Assembly (NCBI RefSeq): GCF_017812015.1
Contig: NZ_JADQTN010000001.1
Span: 1,776,501 to 1,840,500 of the forward strand
Reading direction: 5' to 3'
Length of the DNA: 64,000 nucleotides
Origin: Pontixanthobacter sp. CEM42
GTDB taxonomy: Bacteria; Pseudomonadota; Alphaproteobacteria; Sphingomonadales; Sphingomonadaceae
Shown here: piece by piece, positions 17,257 to 25,223 of the stretch
Numbering within the stretch: position 1 is the first letter of the stretch
How the letters are laid out: each line of letters starts with the position of its first letter
Notes under the pieces: model-generated
Database searches by the model: none
What the model saw: the letters and a program-made list of their open reading frames with translations, nothing else
Told to the model about the DNA's origin: nothing
Translations under genes and position numbers: made by a program

Positions 17257-18663
17257 TCATTGCACTTCCTTGTCGATAAGCGCGATTGTACGTTCGACCG
17301 AGGGCAAGTGACCAGTGAACGGATTGGAGGGATCGAACACCTGCCACTCGTGCTCAGGAGGAATACCTTTGCCTTCCCATGACACGCCTTCGTGGTCGAG
17401 ATAGACCTCGTTTGAAAGCGTCACCACCCATCCGTTTGGCAATTTCTTTTCAAGCACGTCCGAAAGTGCGCCACGAGTCTTCGAGCCGACATGCGTGACG
17501 TTTGGAAGCGCGCGCAAAGATAGCGTCAGTGCCTCCGCTGCACTCACGGTTACATCGCTAGTCAAAACGTAAATCGGTCCGGCAAAACTCGGGCGAGTGA
17601 CCGGCTCAACGAACAGTGGCTGAGGTGTCCGGTTTGTCGCGTCACCAGCAAATTTGCTGGATACTAGGGTTTTCTTGCTGGCAAACCGCCTTGCGATCTC
17701 TCTGGCCAGATAGTCGTAGCCACCTCGATTCACCGAAATGTCGATTATGATCGCTTTTACGCTGGCACAATTGAAGTAGGAGATTATCTCGTCCATCGCA
17801 TCATTGATAGCGGCGAGTTCTTCATCTTCCGATGCGTCAGGCGTGGCCGCGTAGCCTCCCATAGACATGACGGCCATGTAACCGATGTCATCGCTTGTGA
17901 TGCCATACTTGATCCGCTCGTTGACTGCATTCCGGCCCTGGCCACCAAGTATCGCCTGTTCAATATCGGTCCGTAAAAATTGCCGGCCAAAAGCCGCCAT
18001 CGGACTCCCTTCTCCGAAGTAGGTCTGCTGCACTGCACTCAAAGTCGGACCGGGGAAGGCAATGAACTCTCCCTCCTCCCCTCCAACCACTGCTTGGATG
18101 CTAACGTGCCCATCCTTGAGCGACGAAAGCAGACCAATCATTGGCTCAATAATATCAGATTCTCCCGATTTTTCGTCGAGCTTGCTTCGAATACGGGCCG
18201 CTTGTTCGAGCCATTCGGGATTATGCACATCGAAGAAGGCATAGTGCTCTTTGAAATAGCTCACGAACGCATCGAAGTTTGCGAGTGCGCTGCCTCGATG
18301 ACCTTCCCGGTCCGATTGGCAAGCATCCGGTAACGCTCCAATCCGCCGAAAGCGAATGTCATAGGGATCGGTCCCGGTCCGAAGCTCCATGAGAGAGGAC
18401 TCCAAGTCTAGACGGCCAGCCCTCATGTAGCTGAAATGCGTTTCTTCTCCCGTCGTCTCGACGCATGCCTGATCAGTGTAGTCGTACGTTCTGACCTTCT
18501 GGCCACTCTCGCTAACGTCCAACAGAATTCCGTACCCGTCCGACAGCCAGACACCTTGGGTTTCATCGGCTGATAGGACATCCTCAATGGCAGATGACGC
18601 CATCGCGCTTGTTCCCGTAGCAAAAGCAAGAGCGGTAATCGCAAGGTTATAGTTGAAGCTCAT
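17257..18663 (-). CDS. Secreted S41-type serine peptidase
   Basis: 468 residues from ATG 18663, where a good signal peptide begins (MSFNYNLAITALAFATGTSA). The frame is open to 18801, but that extension would run into the divergent regulator. The S41 (C-terminal-processing/tricorn-like) core is visible: SSLKDGHVSIQ, an IIIDISVNRGGYD oxyanion-hole motif near residue 308, the nucleophile Ser in DVTVSAAEAL near residue 374, and the downstream GSKTRGALSD. First gene of a leftward series with AraC, MBL, M13 and alpha/beta hydrolase genes. Likely a periplasmic peptidase. Confidence 0.85.
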   Translation of the reverse strand: MSFNYNLAITALAFATGTSAMASSAIEDVLSADETQGVWLSDGYGILLDVSESGQKVRTYDYTDQACVETTGEETHFSYMRAGRLDLESSLMELRTGTDPYDIRFRRIGALPDACQSDREGHRGSALANFDAFVSYFKEHYAFFDVHNPEWLEQAARIRSKLDEKSGESDIIEPMIGLLSSLKDGHVSIQAVVGGEEGEFIAFPGPTLSAVQQTYFGEGSPMAAFGRQFLRTDIEQAILGGQGRNAVNERIKYGITSDDIGYMAVMSMGGYAATPDASEDEELAAINDAMDEIISYFNCASVKAIIIDISVNRGGYDYLAREIARRFASKKTLVSSKFAGDATNRTPQPLFVEPVTRPSFAGPIYVLTSDVTVSAAEALTLSLRALPNVTHVGSKTRGALSDVLEKKLPNGWVVTLSNEVYLDHEGVSWEGKGIPPEHEWQVFDPSNPFTGHLPSVERTIALIDKEVQ

Positions 18664-18778
18664 TGTGTTTCCTCCACTGCGAAAGAAACTAGCAGGTAGG
18701 CCGTGGTCATATTTGGCTTTTTTCGTTGCTATAGATATGAATATCGTACTTAGAGGCGATAAAAATGGCGATTTTCGT

Positions 18779-19234
18779 ATGCAGCTAGATGATTTCGACA
18801 CAGCGATCCTTCAGATTGTTCAAAAGAACAATCAGCTGACGCATGCAGCGATCGGCGAAAAAATTGGTCTTTCCAACTCCGCGGTGCGCCGCCGGCTGAA
18901 GTTACTGAGAGACAATGGGATTATCGCCAAAGATGTCTCGATTCTAGGCACAGAGGCTTTGGGCATAACAGTCATAGTCAGCGTGACATTCGACACGGAC
19001 TCGCCCCAAGCTTATGCGGAGTTCGACAAAGCCGTCCATGCCGACCTCCATATCAAGCAAGCCTACCACGTTTCGGGGACTACTGACTACGTGCTCGTCG
19101 TTCAGGGACCGACTCTGGCATGGTATGAACAATGGGCGAAAGACACGCTGATGTGCGATCGGAATTTGAAACGTCATGACACCAGCGTTGTGTATTCCTG
19201 CAAGAAATTCGACACTGCAAGATCGGTTGCCTGA
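18779..19234 (+). CDS. Lrp/AsnC family transcriptional regulator
   Basis: About 151 residues. An N-terminal winged helix-turn-helix (LDDFDTAILQIVQKN, GEKIGLSNSAVRRRLKLLRD) is followed by an RAM ligand-binding domain (AYHVSGTTDYVLVVQG). ATG 18779 gives the canonical MQLDDFD start. In-frame starts at 18737 and 18653 are possible but have no better ribosome site. It is transcribed divergently from the S41 peptidase with a 115-base gap, the usual position of a local Lrp regulator of the adjacent operon. Amino acid or peptide-derived signals are expected for this family. Confidence 0.87.
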   Translation: MQLDDFDTAILQIVQKNNQLTHAAIGEKIGLSNSAVRRRLKLLRDNGIIAKDVSILGTEALGITVIVSVTFDTDSPQAYAEFDKAVHADLHIKQAYHVSGTTDYVLVVQGPTLAWYEQWAKDTLMCDRNLKRHDTSVVYSCKKFDTARSVA

Positions 19235-19402
19235 TGGACCGCCGCCGACAACTCGTGAGTTTCGGCACACCCTTATCCGCTAGAACGAACTCTGAAGCAC
19301 TTGATTCCACTTCAATCGGGTGCACGCCTCGGCTGTCAAAGATGGCAGCTTCTGGCATCGTTTCGTGATCACTCGAACGCCCGATTTTGGGACGCAAAGC
19401 AG

Positions 19403-19951
19403 TCATTCGCCCTTCACTTCCCACCAATCAGGCCACGCAACTTTATTTGGCATGCGCGTCGCGCCCCAAACTTCGCGTTGCTCCTCGATAGTAACCCGCC
19501 TGTCACCAAGCCGCTCAAGCGCTTCCTCAACAATCCAAGGGTTCAATTCCCATCGAACCCGCTTCTCGTCGGTTGGAAACTTCTTGATGGCCAAACCGAG
19601 CGAGTCCAAAATCGCATCTGCACCAGAGGCGACAGACGAGATAATGATCGTATCGATCCCCTGACGGTCATCGCCGCGTGTAGATCGTGCTTGCTCGATG
19701 GCATCAAGAGAAACTCGGGCCGCAGCGCTATCGCCAGCTAGCCCCTTCTGCGTCAGTTGCAGCACAAACGCCTCAGCAGCAGTGACGCGCCGCTCTCGGC
19801 CATCCTCGCGGATCGTCACCATCTGTCCAAGCACCGCATCATAAGGAACAGATTTATGACGGTTCTTCGGACGCCCCTTCGGGTTGCCTGAACTACCCTT
19901 CTTGAACTGCGTTTCAGTTGGCGGTTTGCCGCGACCTACACCCTCGCTCAT
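19403..19951 (-). CDS. DUF5681 domain protein (second copy)
   Basis: 182 residues. The N-terminus contains TQFKKGSSGNPKGRPKNRH, the basic GNPKGRP signature of DUF5681, a family usually found in prophages and integrated elements, often beside packaging or methylase genes. The start overlaps the upstream DUF5681 stop (ATGA). The rest is predicted alpha-helical with a Trp-rich tail. Function unknown; nucleic-acid binding is a reasonable inference from the basic N-terminus. It and its neighbour are homologous in their first 90 residues. Confidence 0.75.
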   Translation of the reverse strand: MSEGVGRGKPPTETQFKKGSSGNPKGRPKNRHKSVPYDAVLGQMVTIREDGRERRVTAAEAFVLQLTQKGLAGDSAAARVSLDAIEQARSTRGDDRQGIDTIIISSVASGADAILDSLGLAIKKFPTDEKRVRWELNPWIVEEALERLGDRRVTIEEQREVWGATRMPNKVAWPDWWEVKGE

Positions 19952-20463
19952 GCGATCTTACCACGCGGCCATTTCAGGGTGTCAGGTTCGAAGGTGAAGA
20001 ACTTGATGCTGTCGACTTCTCTACGGTCAAATTTCTTGCGCCCTGGGCGGCTTAGTGCGGCTTGGGTCGCCCACGCATGAACCTTCCATCTGCTTGGAAA
20101 TTTAGGTTCAGGCTCAGCGATGCCGAGGATGCGCAAGGCTGCGTTCGCGTTGTCAGAGTCGTGATGGTGTTTGATCTCGATCTTGTGGCGCGGACCGGCG
20201 TTCTTCTTTTCAAGTGCCTTCTCGCGTGCTTCGATCATCTTGAGCACTTTGCGGATTGCCATGCGCTTGCCCGCAAGAGCGTCTTTCAAGGCTTGCTGCT
20301 GGAGGGCTTCTTCAACAGTTGCTTCACGCGATTTCCCGTTTTGGGTAATAACCAACATCTTATCGAGGATGATCTCGAACGCGGATACATTGGGCCGGCG
20401 CGGCTTGCGTGGACGCCCTTTGGGATTACCAGATTTTCCTGGTTGGAAGCGCGATCCGCTCAT
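19948..20463 (-). CDS. DUF5681 domain protein (first copy)
   Basis: 171 residues with the signature RFQPGKSGNPKGRPRKPRRP at residues 5-24, followed by EIILDKMLVITQNGKSREATVEEALQ, parallel to the neighbouring copy (AVLGQMVTIREDGRERRVTAAEA). Overlaps both neighbours by ATGA junctions, so methyltransferase, copy 1 and copy 2 are one translationally coupled unit. A charged coiled region (about 90-110) follows the core. Function unknown. Confidence 0.78.
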   Translation of the reverse strand: MSGSRFQPGKSGNPKGRPRKPRRPNVSAFEIILDKMLVITQNGKSREATVEEALQQQALKDALAGKRMAIRKVLKMIEAREKALEKKNAGPRHKIEIKHHHDSDNANAALRILGIAEPEPKFPSRWKVHAWATQAALSRPGRKKFDRREVDSIKFFTFEPDTLKWPRGKIA

Positions 20464-21764
20464 TCGCCAACCTCTTCGCCCTCGCGGAAGACGAGTTTCG
20501 GCTGCTTTCCGGTGAGATCAGTCCAGCGCTGCATTGCAAGATCCACATAGGCTGGATCAATATCAAGCCCGCGGAATGCGCGGCCCACTCGCTCAGCTGC
20601 AATCAAACTGGTGCCCGAGCCAAGGAAGATGTCGAGAACGAGCTCCCCCTGTTTTGTGACATCCTGATAGGCATCAGCCACCATCGCCACGGGTTTGACC
20701 GTTGGATGCAGCGCCAGATCCTCGCGCCTCGAACCGCGCATCGAGTTAACGCTGGGATAATCCCATACATTAGTCCGGTTGCGGCCGTGCTTGCCAAGCT
20801 CAACATTGTTGGCATGTTGTGCATCACCGACGTGGTACACAAAGATCATTTCATGCTTTGAGCGGTAGAGCGATCCCATGCCAGCATTGCTCTTGTTCCA
20901 CACGCAGATATTGAGCAGTTCACTGTAAGCGCCGTCTACAGACGCGGTTACATCGTCCATATGACGCCAGTCCATACATACGAAGTGTACCGCACCGCTG
21001 CGCGAAACGACCGAGCAAGCGCTTAGAGTATCTGCAAGAAAGCCGCGGAACTCATCCTCGCTCATCTCGCCTGATGCCATCGCAAACTCGCGGTGGCGTC
21101 CCTTGGCGTTCACATGCCCGTTGATCTTCACATTGTAAGGAGGATCAAGAAATGCACAGTCGATTGAGGCACCCTCGCCCACTACCGTCTGCAAGAATGC
21201 AGCATCGCGTCCATCGCCGCAGGCCACCCGATGTTCGCCAAGCTGCCAAATGTCGCCGGTCTCTACGCGTGGATTTTCTGGAACGGCAGGGATCACCTCG
21301 TCATCAGGGTCTTCGCTGTCAGCGAGAACCACATCGATCTCGCCGGTGCTAAAACCGGTTAAGCCAAGATCGAAATCGACCTCAGGCATAGAGAGGTCCG
21401 CAAGCTCGAGTTTGAGCACCTCAAGATCCCAACCTGCATTCAGAGCAATCTTATTGTCGGCAAGGCGCAGGGCTTTCTTTTGAGGTTCGCTGAGATCGGC
21501 AAGAGTTATCACAGGAACTTCAGTAAGTTCCATTTCTTTGGCTGCCCGCAGCCGTCCATGCCCGGCAATGAGGTTGCCCTCTGCGTCAGCCACCACTGGA
21601 TTGGTGAACCCGAAGGCGCTGATTGACTCTGCAATCTGCGTCACCTGTTTCTTCGAGTGCGTTCGCGCATTACGAGGATCAGGAACTAACTCCCCAACCG
21701 GCGTGTATTTAACCTCAAGGCGGCGAGAGGCAGATGCGTCTGCGGGCGATTGCGATTGGTCCAT
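20460..21764 (-). CDS. ParB-like domain fused to a site-specific DNA methyltransferase
   Basis: 434 residues from ATG 21764. Residues 15-110 resemble a ParB/Srx nuclease-fold domain (VPDPRNARTHSKKQ, NPVVADAEGNLIAGHGR). The methyltransferase follows, with motif IV LDPPYN at 206-211 and motif I FLGSGTS near 380-386, the order of a beta-class amino-methyltransferase acting on adenine or cytosine N4. There is no restriction endonuclease beside it, so it is probably an orphan or phage-type enzyme. The frame is open to 21962, but the extra part overlaps the divergent DUF3489 start and has no signature. Coupled to the two DUF5681 genes. Confidence 0.87.
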   Translation of the reverse strand: MDQSQSPADASASRRLEVKYTPVGELVPDPRNARTHSKKQVTQIAESISAFGFTNPVVADAEGNLIAGHGRLRAAKEMELTEVPVITLADLSEPQKKALRLADNKIALNAGWDLEVLKLELADLSMPEVDFDLGLTGFSTGEIDVVLADSEDPDDEVIPAVPENPRVETGDIWQLGEHRVACGDGRDAAFLQTVVGEGASIDCAFLDPPYNVKINGHVNAKGRHREFAMASGEMSEDEFRGFLADTLSACSVVSRSGAVHFVCMDWRHMDDVTASVDGAYSELLNICVWNKSNAGMGSLYRSKHEMIFVYHVGDAQHANNVELGKHGRNRTNVWDYPSVNSMRGSRREDLALHPTVKPVAMVADAYQDVTKQGELVLDIFLGSGTSLIAAERVGRAFRGLDIDPAYVDLAMQRWTDLTGKQPKLVFREGEEVGE

Positions 21765-21955
21765 AAGGGGAACATAGGAAGTCCGTTTGTTCTTTTCTAG
21801 GGGCAGTGCTCGACATTGCATGTGGATAGCGGGGATTACTCTGAACCGACTGGACTTCACTCCGCATTCGAGCAGTACTGTTCCTGCGCCCGGCAAGCCG
21901 GGCTTGCTTCGGTAGCGGCGGCCATATTCGGCCCCCGCATGAACCGGAGAATGAC

Positions 21956-22180
21956 ATGACAAAACAAGTCCCCGCCAAGGCCCTCAGCAAGCTCGATCAG
22001 TTGGAAAGGCTTCTAAAGCGCAAGAACGGCGCAAGCATTGCCGAGATGGCCAAGGCAACAGGATGGCAGCAACATTCCGTGCGCGGGGTGATGGCTGGTG
22101 CGCTCAAGAAGCGTGGACATTCCATCAATTCAGAGAAGACCGACGGCCTGCGCCGCTACCGGATTGAGACCTCATCGTGA
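21956..22180 (+). CDS. DUF3489 protein, small winged-helix-like
   Basis: 74 residues (KNGASIAEMAKATGWQQHSVRG, LKKRGHSINSEKTDGLRRYRI), fitting DUF3489, a helix-turn-helix-like domain found just upstream of DUF2924 and a large serine recombinase in alphaproteobacterial elements. The stop overlaps the next start as GTGA. It probably binds DNA and could act as regulator or accessory factor of the recombinase; that role is inferred from context only. Confidence 0.82.
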   Translation: MTKQVPAKALSKLDQLERLLKRKNGASIAEMAKATGWQQHSVRGVMAGALKKRGHSINSEKTDGLRRYRIETSS

Positions 22181-22584
22181 AAGACGATGTCGAAGCAATG
22201 GTCGCGGATATTGAAGTTATGGATCTCGATGCCCTGCGTGACCATTGGAGGCGGCGCAACGGCGCCCCTCCCTCGCTTCGCTCGAAGCCCATCATGCGCC
22301 AACTACTTGCATGGCGTGTTCAAGCCGAGGCCTTTGGAGGACTTGCCCCAGAAACACGCAAAGCACTGGCACGCACCGGAGCCGTGCAAGCCGAAGGCCG
22401 CCAGCTTGGCGTCGGCGCACGCCTGTCCCGAAACTGGAAGGGGAAAGAAGTAATCGTGACGGTAGAAGCGGACGGGTTCCGTTGGAACGATAAATCGTTT
22501 CCGAGCCTATCTGCCGCAGCCACGGCAATTGCCGGGTCGCGCTGGAATGGACCGAGGTTCTTCGGCCTGCGAGACACACGATGA
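22177..22584 (+). CDS. DUF2924 protein, recombinase partner
   Basis: 135 residues beginning at GTG 22177, inside the preceding stop, and ending in an ATGA overlap with the recombinase. Typical DUF2924 segments are visible: LRDHWRRRNGAPPSLRSKPIM, ARLSRNWKGKEVIV, GFRWNDKSFPSLSAAATAIAG, and SRWNGPRFFGL. The family is almost always adjacent to a large serine recombinase. Its last 50 residues resemble a small strand-rich domain with a conserved Trp. Biochemical role unknown. Confidence 0.85.
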   Translation: MKDDVEAMVADIEVMDLDALRDHWRRRNGAPPSLRSKPIMRQLLAWRVQAEAFGGLAPETRKALARTGAVQAEGRQLGVGARLSRNWKGKEVIVTVEADGFRWNDKSFPSLSAAATAIAGSRWNGPRFFGLRDTR

Positions 22585-24179
22585 GCGAAGCGAAAAAACG
22601 CTGCGCAATCTATACGCGCAAAAGCTCCGAAGAGGGTCTCGACCAATCGTTCAACTCACTCGATGCCCAGCGTGAAGCTTGCGAGGCCTATGTTCTGAGC
22701 CAAACCAGCGAGGGTTGGTCGGCATTGCCGACCCTTTATGACGATGGCGGATTCTCGGGCGGGAACATGGACCGCCCAGGCCTTCAGGCCCTGCTTCGAG
22801 ATATCGAAGCTGGTGAAGTGGACATCGTAGTCGTCTACAAGATCGACCGGCTCACCCGCAGCCTCACTGATTTTTCCCGTATCGTCGAGACCTTCGAGAA
22901 AGCCGACTCCAGCTTCGTCTCGGTGACCCAATCGTTTAACACCACCTCTTCCATGGGCAGGCTGATGCTCAACGTGCTGCTGTCCTTTGCCCAGTTCGAG
23001 CGCGAAGTCACCGGAGAGCGTATTCGCGACAAGATCGCAGCTTCCAAAGCCAAGGGCATGTGGATGGGCGGCAATTTACCCCTTGGTTACGACCGGCCCA
23101 AGGAAGGAACCCACAAGCTGCTGGTCAACGAGATGGAAGCGGAGAACGTGCGGGAGATCTTTGTGCGCTATCTGGCGCTGGGATCGGTTCATGCGCTTGA
23201 GCGCGAGCTTGCAGGGCGGCAAATCCATTCCAAACGCCGCGAGACTCTCAAGGGCAAGATTGTTGGCGGGACACCGTTCAGTCGCGGCGCGCTGTTTCAC
23301 CTTCTTCGCAATCAGATTTATCTCGGGCGGATCGTGCATAAGGACGAGAGTTTTGAGGGCGAGCACGATGCTATTGTAGATCAGACGCTGTTTGATGGGG
23401 TTCAAGCAATGCTCGACAACCAAAAGCGCAGGCACACTACAGCAGCGGATCAGCGAGGCGCAGCGGCTCCGCTTACTGGCAAGCTGTTTGATGCCTCCGG
23501 TAACCCGATGACCCCGACGATTTCATACGGCAAAACTGGCCGAAAATATCGCTATTATGTTTCGGCTCCGCTTCAGCAGGGCCGCGCGGCAGCATCAGGA
23601 ACAAAGGTCGAGCGGCTCTCAGCACCAGCTATCGAAAGCGTTATTGCAGAGACGGTCGGGCGATGGGTTCCAGAAACAGCCGATGTTTTTTCACTAATCC
23701 GCTCGGTTAGCCTTGGCGGCCAAGGTCTTCATATTACGGTAGATGCGGATCAGGCTCGACACTTTTCCAGCAAGCTTCGCGATAGCGAAAAGACTACTGA
23801 CCGCCAGCGCGGTCAGGTCACCATTCTCCTGCCGCTCGCCTTACCGCTTCGCGGAGGCAGACGGCACATCGTTCCAGCCAGCAGGCGCAGCGCCCAACCT
23901 GATCCGGTCCTCATCATGGCGCTGCGCAAAGCACATGCGATGGTTGAATACAAGAGAGGGTTGCCGCTTGTACAAGTTGGACCCACATCACCTTATGATC
24001 GCAGCATCTTGCGTCTTGCATTTCTCGCGCCGGATATTCAGCAGGACATTCTGGACGGGCATCAACCAGCAGGTTTCAACCTCCAGATTCTCAAGAAAAT
24101 CGACGTCCCGCTTTGTTGGTCCAAGCAGCGTAGAGCGCTCGGATTTGGCGATAACCGATTTCCCTGTTCTGCTGATTAA
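22581..24179 (+). CDS. Large serine recombinase / site-specific integrase
   Basis: 532 residues. The resolvase domain (1-150) carries the nucleophile Ser15 in YTRKSSEEG, the GFSGGNMDRPGLQ motif and the KIDRLTRS motif, followed by FEREVTGERIRDKI. A recombinase DNA-binding domain (about 180-290) and a zinc-free C-terminal region follow. It performs serine-type strand exchange between att sites. It is the third gene of a coupled DUF3489-DUF2924-recombinase unit and stands 373 bases from a tRNA-Ser gene, the likely integration site. Its last bases already contain the first TTCCCTGTT repeat. Confidence 0.92.
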   Translation: MSEAKKRCAIYTRKSSEEGLDQSFNSLDAQREACEAYVLSQTSEGWSALPTLYDDGGFSGGNMDRPGLQALLRDIEAGEVDIVVVYKIDRLTRSLTDFSRIVETFEKADSSFVSVTQSFNTTSSMGRLMLNVLLSFAQFEREVTGERIRDKIAASKAKGMWMGGNLPLGYDRPKEGTHKLLVNEMEAENVREIFVRYLALGSVHALERELAGRQIHSKRRETLKGKIVGGTPFSRGALFHLLRNQIYLGRIVHKDESFEGEHDAIVDQTLFDGVQAMLDNQKRRHTTAADQRGAAAPLTGKLFDASGNPMTPTISYGKTGRKYRYYVSAPLQQGRAAASGTKVERLSAPAIESVIAETVGRWVPETADVFSLIRSVSLGGQGLHITVDADQARHFSSKLRDSEKTTDRQRGQVTILLPLALPLRGGRRHIVPASRRSAQPDPVLIMALRKAHAMVEYKRGLPLVQVGPTSPYDRSILRLAFLAPDIQQDILDGHQPAGFNLQILKKIDVPLCWSKQRRALGFGDNRFPCSAD

Positions 24180-24384
24180 CAGGCCTGTTAATGTCGATAT
24201 AGCTCCCTGTTCGGGGCATTTAATTCCCTGTTCCGTCGATTAACAGGGATACGGTGTTTTTACGCCCGTAACCCACGGTAATCACGCGCTATTTTTCTCC
24301 ATGAATCGGGAGAAATCGTGCAAAAAGCCCTGTTATTGGCCCAAAACGAGCAGTTTTCCCTGTTAATCCCTGTTATAACAGGGA
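24160..24384. repeat. Cluster of TCCCTGTT repeats with two perfect palindromes
   Basis: Copies of (T)CCCTGTT or its complement AACAGGG(A) occur at 24160-24168, 24204-24211, 24224-24232, 24240-24250, 24328-24335 and 24356-24365. There are two perfect 18-bp palindromes: ATTAACAGGCCTGTTAAT at 24175-24192 and TCCCTGTTATAACAGGGA at 24367-24384. The block fills the gap between the recombinase gene and the tRNA. It looks like a multi-site protein-binding array, possibly for the recombinase, its accessory proteins or a regulator. The array does not have the uniform spacing of a CRISPR. Confidence 0.75.
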
Positions 24385-24552
24385 AACCGAACCCATGCGG
24401 TGATCGTCAGAGACTTGCTCAGCAAATATCGCCTGATGTCGCTGAAGAGACGTCGATAATGATGTGCTCGTTACGGAATAGCCCGCGCAAAGCCGCCAGT
24501 TCCGCGGACTTGCGAAGGCGGCTTGTTAGTAGAGAATAGTGCTGGGGGTGCG

Positions 24553-24642
24553 TGGCGGAGAGACAGGGATTCGAACCCTGGGTACGGTTGCCCGCACAGT
24601 AGTTTTCGAGACTACCCCGTTCGACCACTCCGGCATCTCTCC
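24553..24642 (-). tRNA. tRNA-Ser (anticodon CGA)
   Basis: A 90-base serine-type tRNA with a long variable arm. The acceptor stem is GGAGAGA pairing with TCTCTCC, discriminator G, and an encoded CCA at 24555-24553. The anticodon stem GTAGT/ACTAC encloses loop CTCGAAA, giving anticodon CGA (reads UCG). The T arm contains GGTTCGAATCC. The complement strand includes the string ACAGGGAT, which is also the core of the repeats between this gene and the recombinase. Confidence 0.96.
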
Positions 24643-24813
24643 GCATAGCGCAAAGCGTATCAAATACGCATTGGTTGGTCTGGGAAGGCGCGGTTAGCGG
24701 ATGGGTTTTGCCTTGCCAACCCCTGATATTCGCGCGCGGGTGAACTGCCGCACCGTGGACGCATTGGTGCGCGCGCTTGTTTTGCAGGTGCGAAGGGCTA
24801 TATTCCTGAAATA

Positions 24814-25194
24814 ATGGAACGCACGGAGTTCTTTTCCGAGGCCGCAGGCCGTACTATCAATGTCCCCCGTCATGCAAAGGCGCGGTTTGGCATTGGCGAT
24901 GTCGTGCGCCACCGGATGTTCGATTTTCGCGGCGTAATTTTCGATATCGACCCGGTCTTTGCCAATAGCGAAGAATGGTACGAATCGATTCCCGAGCACA
25001 TCCGCCCGGATCGCGAGCAGCCTTACTACCATCTGCTCGCCGAGAATGATGAGTCGTCTTACGTCGCTTATGTCAGCCAGCAAAACCTGTTGAGCGATTC
25101 CGACGGCGGCCCTGTGGGGCATCCCAATGTCGCGGAATTGTTCGAGCAATTTGCCGATGGCCGCTACAAGATGCGGCGTTCGCTAACTCACTAA
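24814..25194 (+). CDS. hspQ: Heat shock protein HspQ
   Basis: 126 residues. HspQ binds hemimethylated DNA and modulates Lon-type proteolysis in enterobacteria. The core is recognisable: AKARFGIGDVVRHRMFDFRG, then FDIDPVFANSEEWY, QPYYHLLAENDESSYVAYVS and QNLLSDSDGGPVGHP. The N- and C-terminal ends are slightly longer than the 105-residue E. coli protein. A possible promoter (TTGTTT, 16 bases, TATATT ending at 24804) would leave almost no leader, so it is only suggestive. Convergent with the ABC permease gene downstream. Confidence 0.9.
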   Translation: MERTEFFSEAAGRTINVPRHAKARFGIGDVVRHRMFDFRGVIFDIDPVFANSEEWYESIPEHIRPDREQPYYHLLAENDESSYVAYVSQQNLLSDSDGGPVGHPNVAELFEQFADGRYKMRRSLTH

Positions 25195-25223
25195 ACCGAT
25201 CATTCTGGACCAGTCTTTTTGAG

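Larger units (their letters stand above)
19403..24552. mobile_element. Putative integrated element beside tRNA-Ser(CGA)
   Basis: Groups the divergent halves methyltransferase-DUF5681-DUF5681 and DUF3489-DUF2924-recombinase with the repeat field next to the 3' end of tRNA-Ser. The recombinase next to a tRNA 3' end is classical integration geometry. The right limit is taken as the tRNA end; the left limit is not proven, because I found no second copy of the tRNA 3' sequence. The real element could extend left to the type IV secretion genes and beyond the window. Confidence 0.5.

Noticed and set aside
24160-24384. CRISPR array
   Set aside because: Repeat units are only 8-18 bases, irregularly spaced and inverted; no cas genes.
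24318-24539. 73-residue frame in the repeat field before tRNA-Ser
   Set aside because: Lies across the TCCCTGTT repeats; codons follow the repeat sequence, no family.
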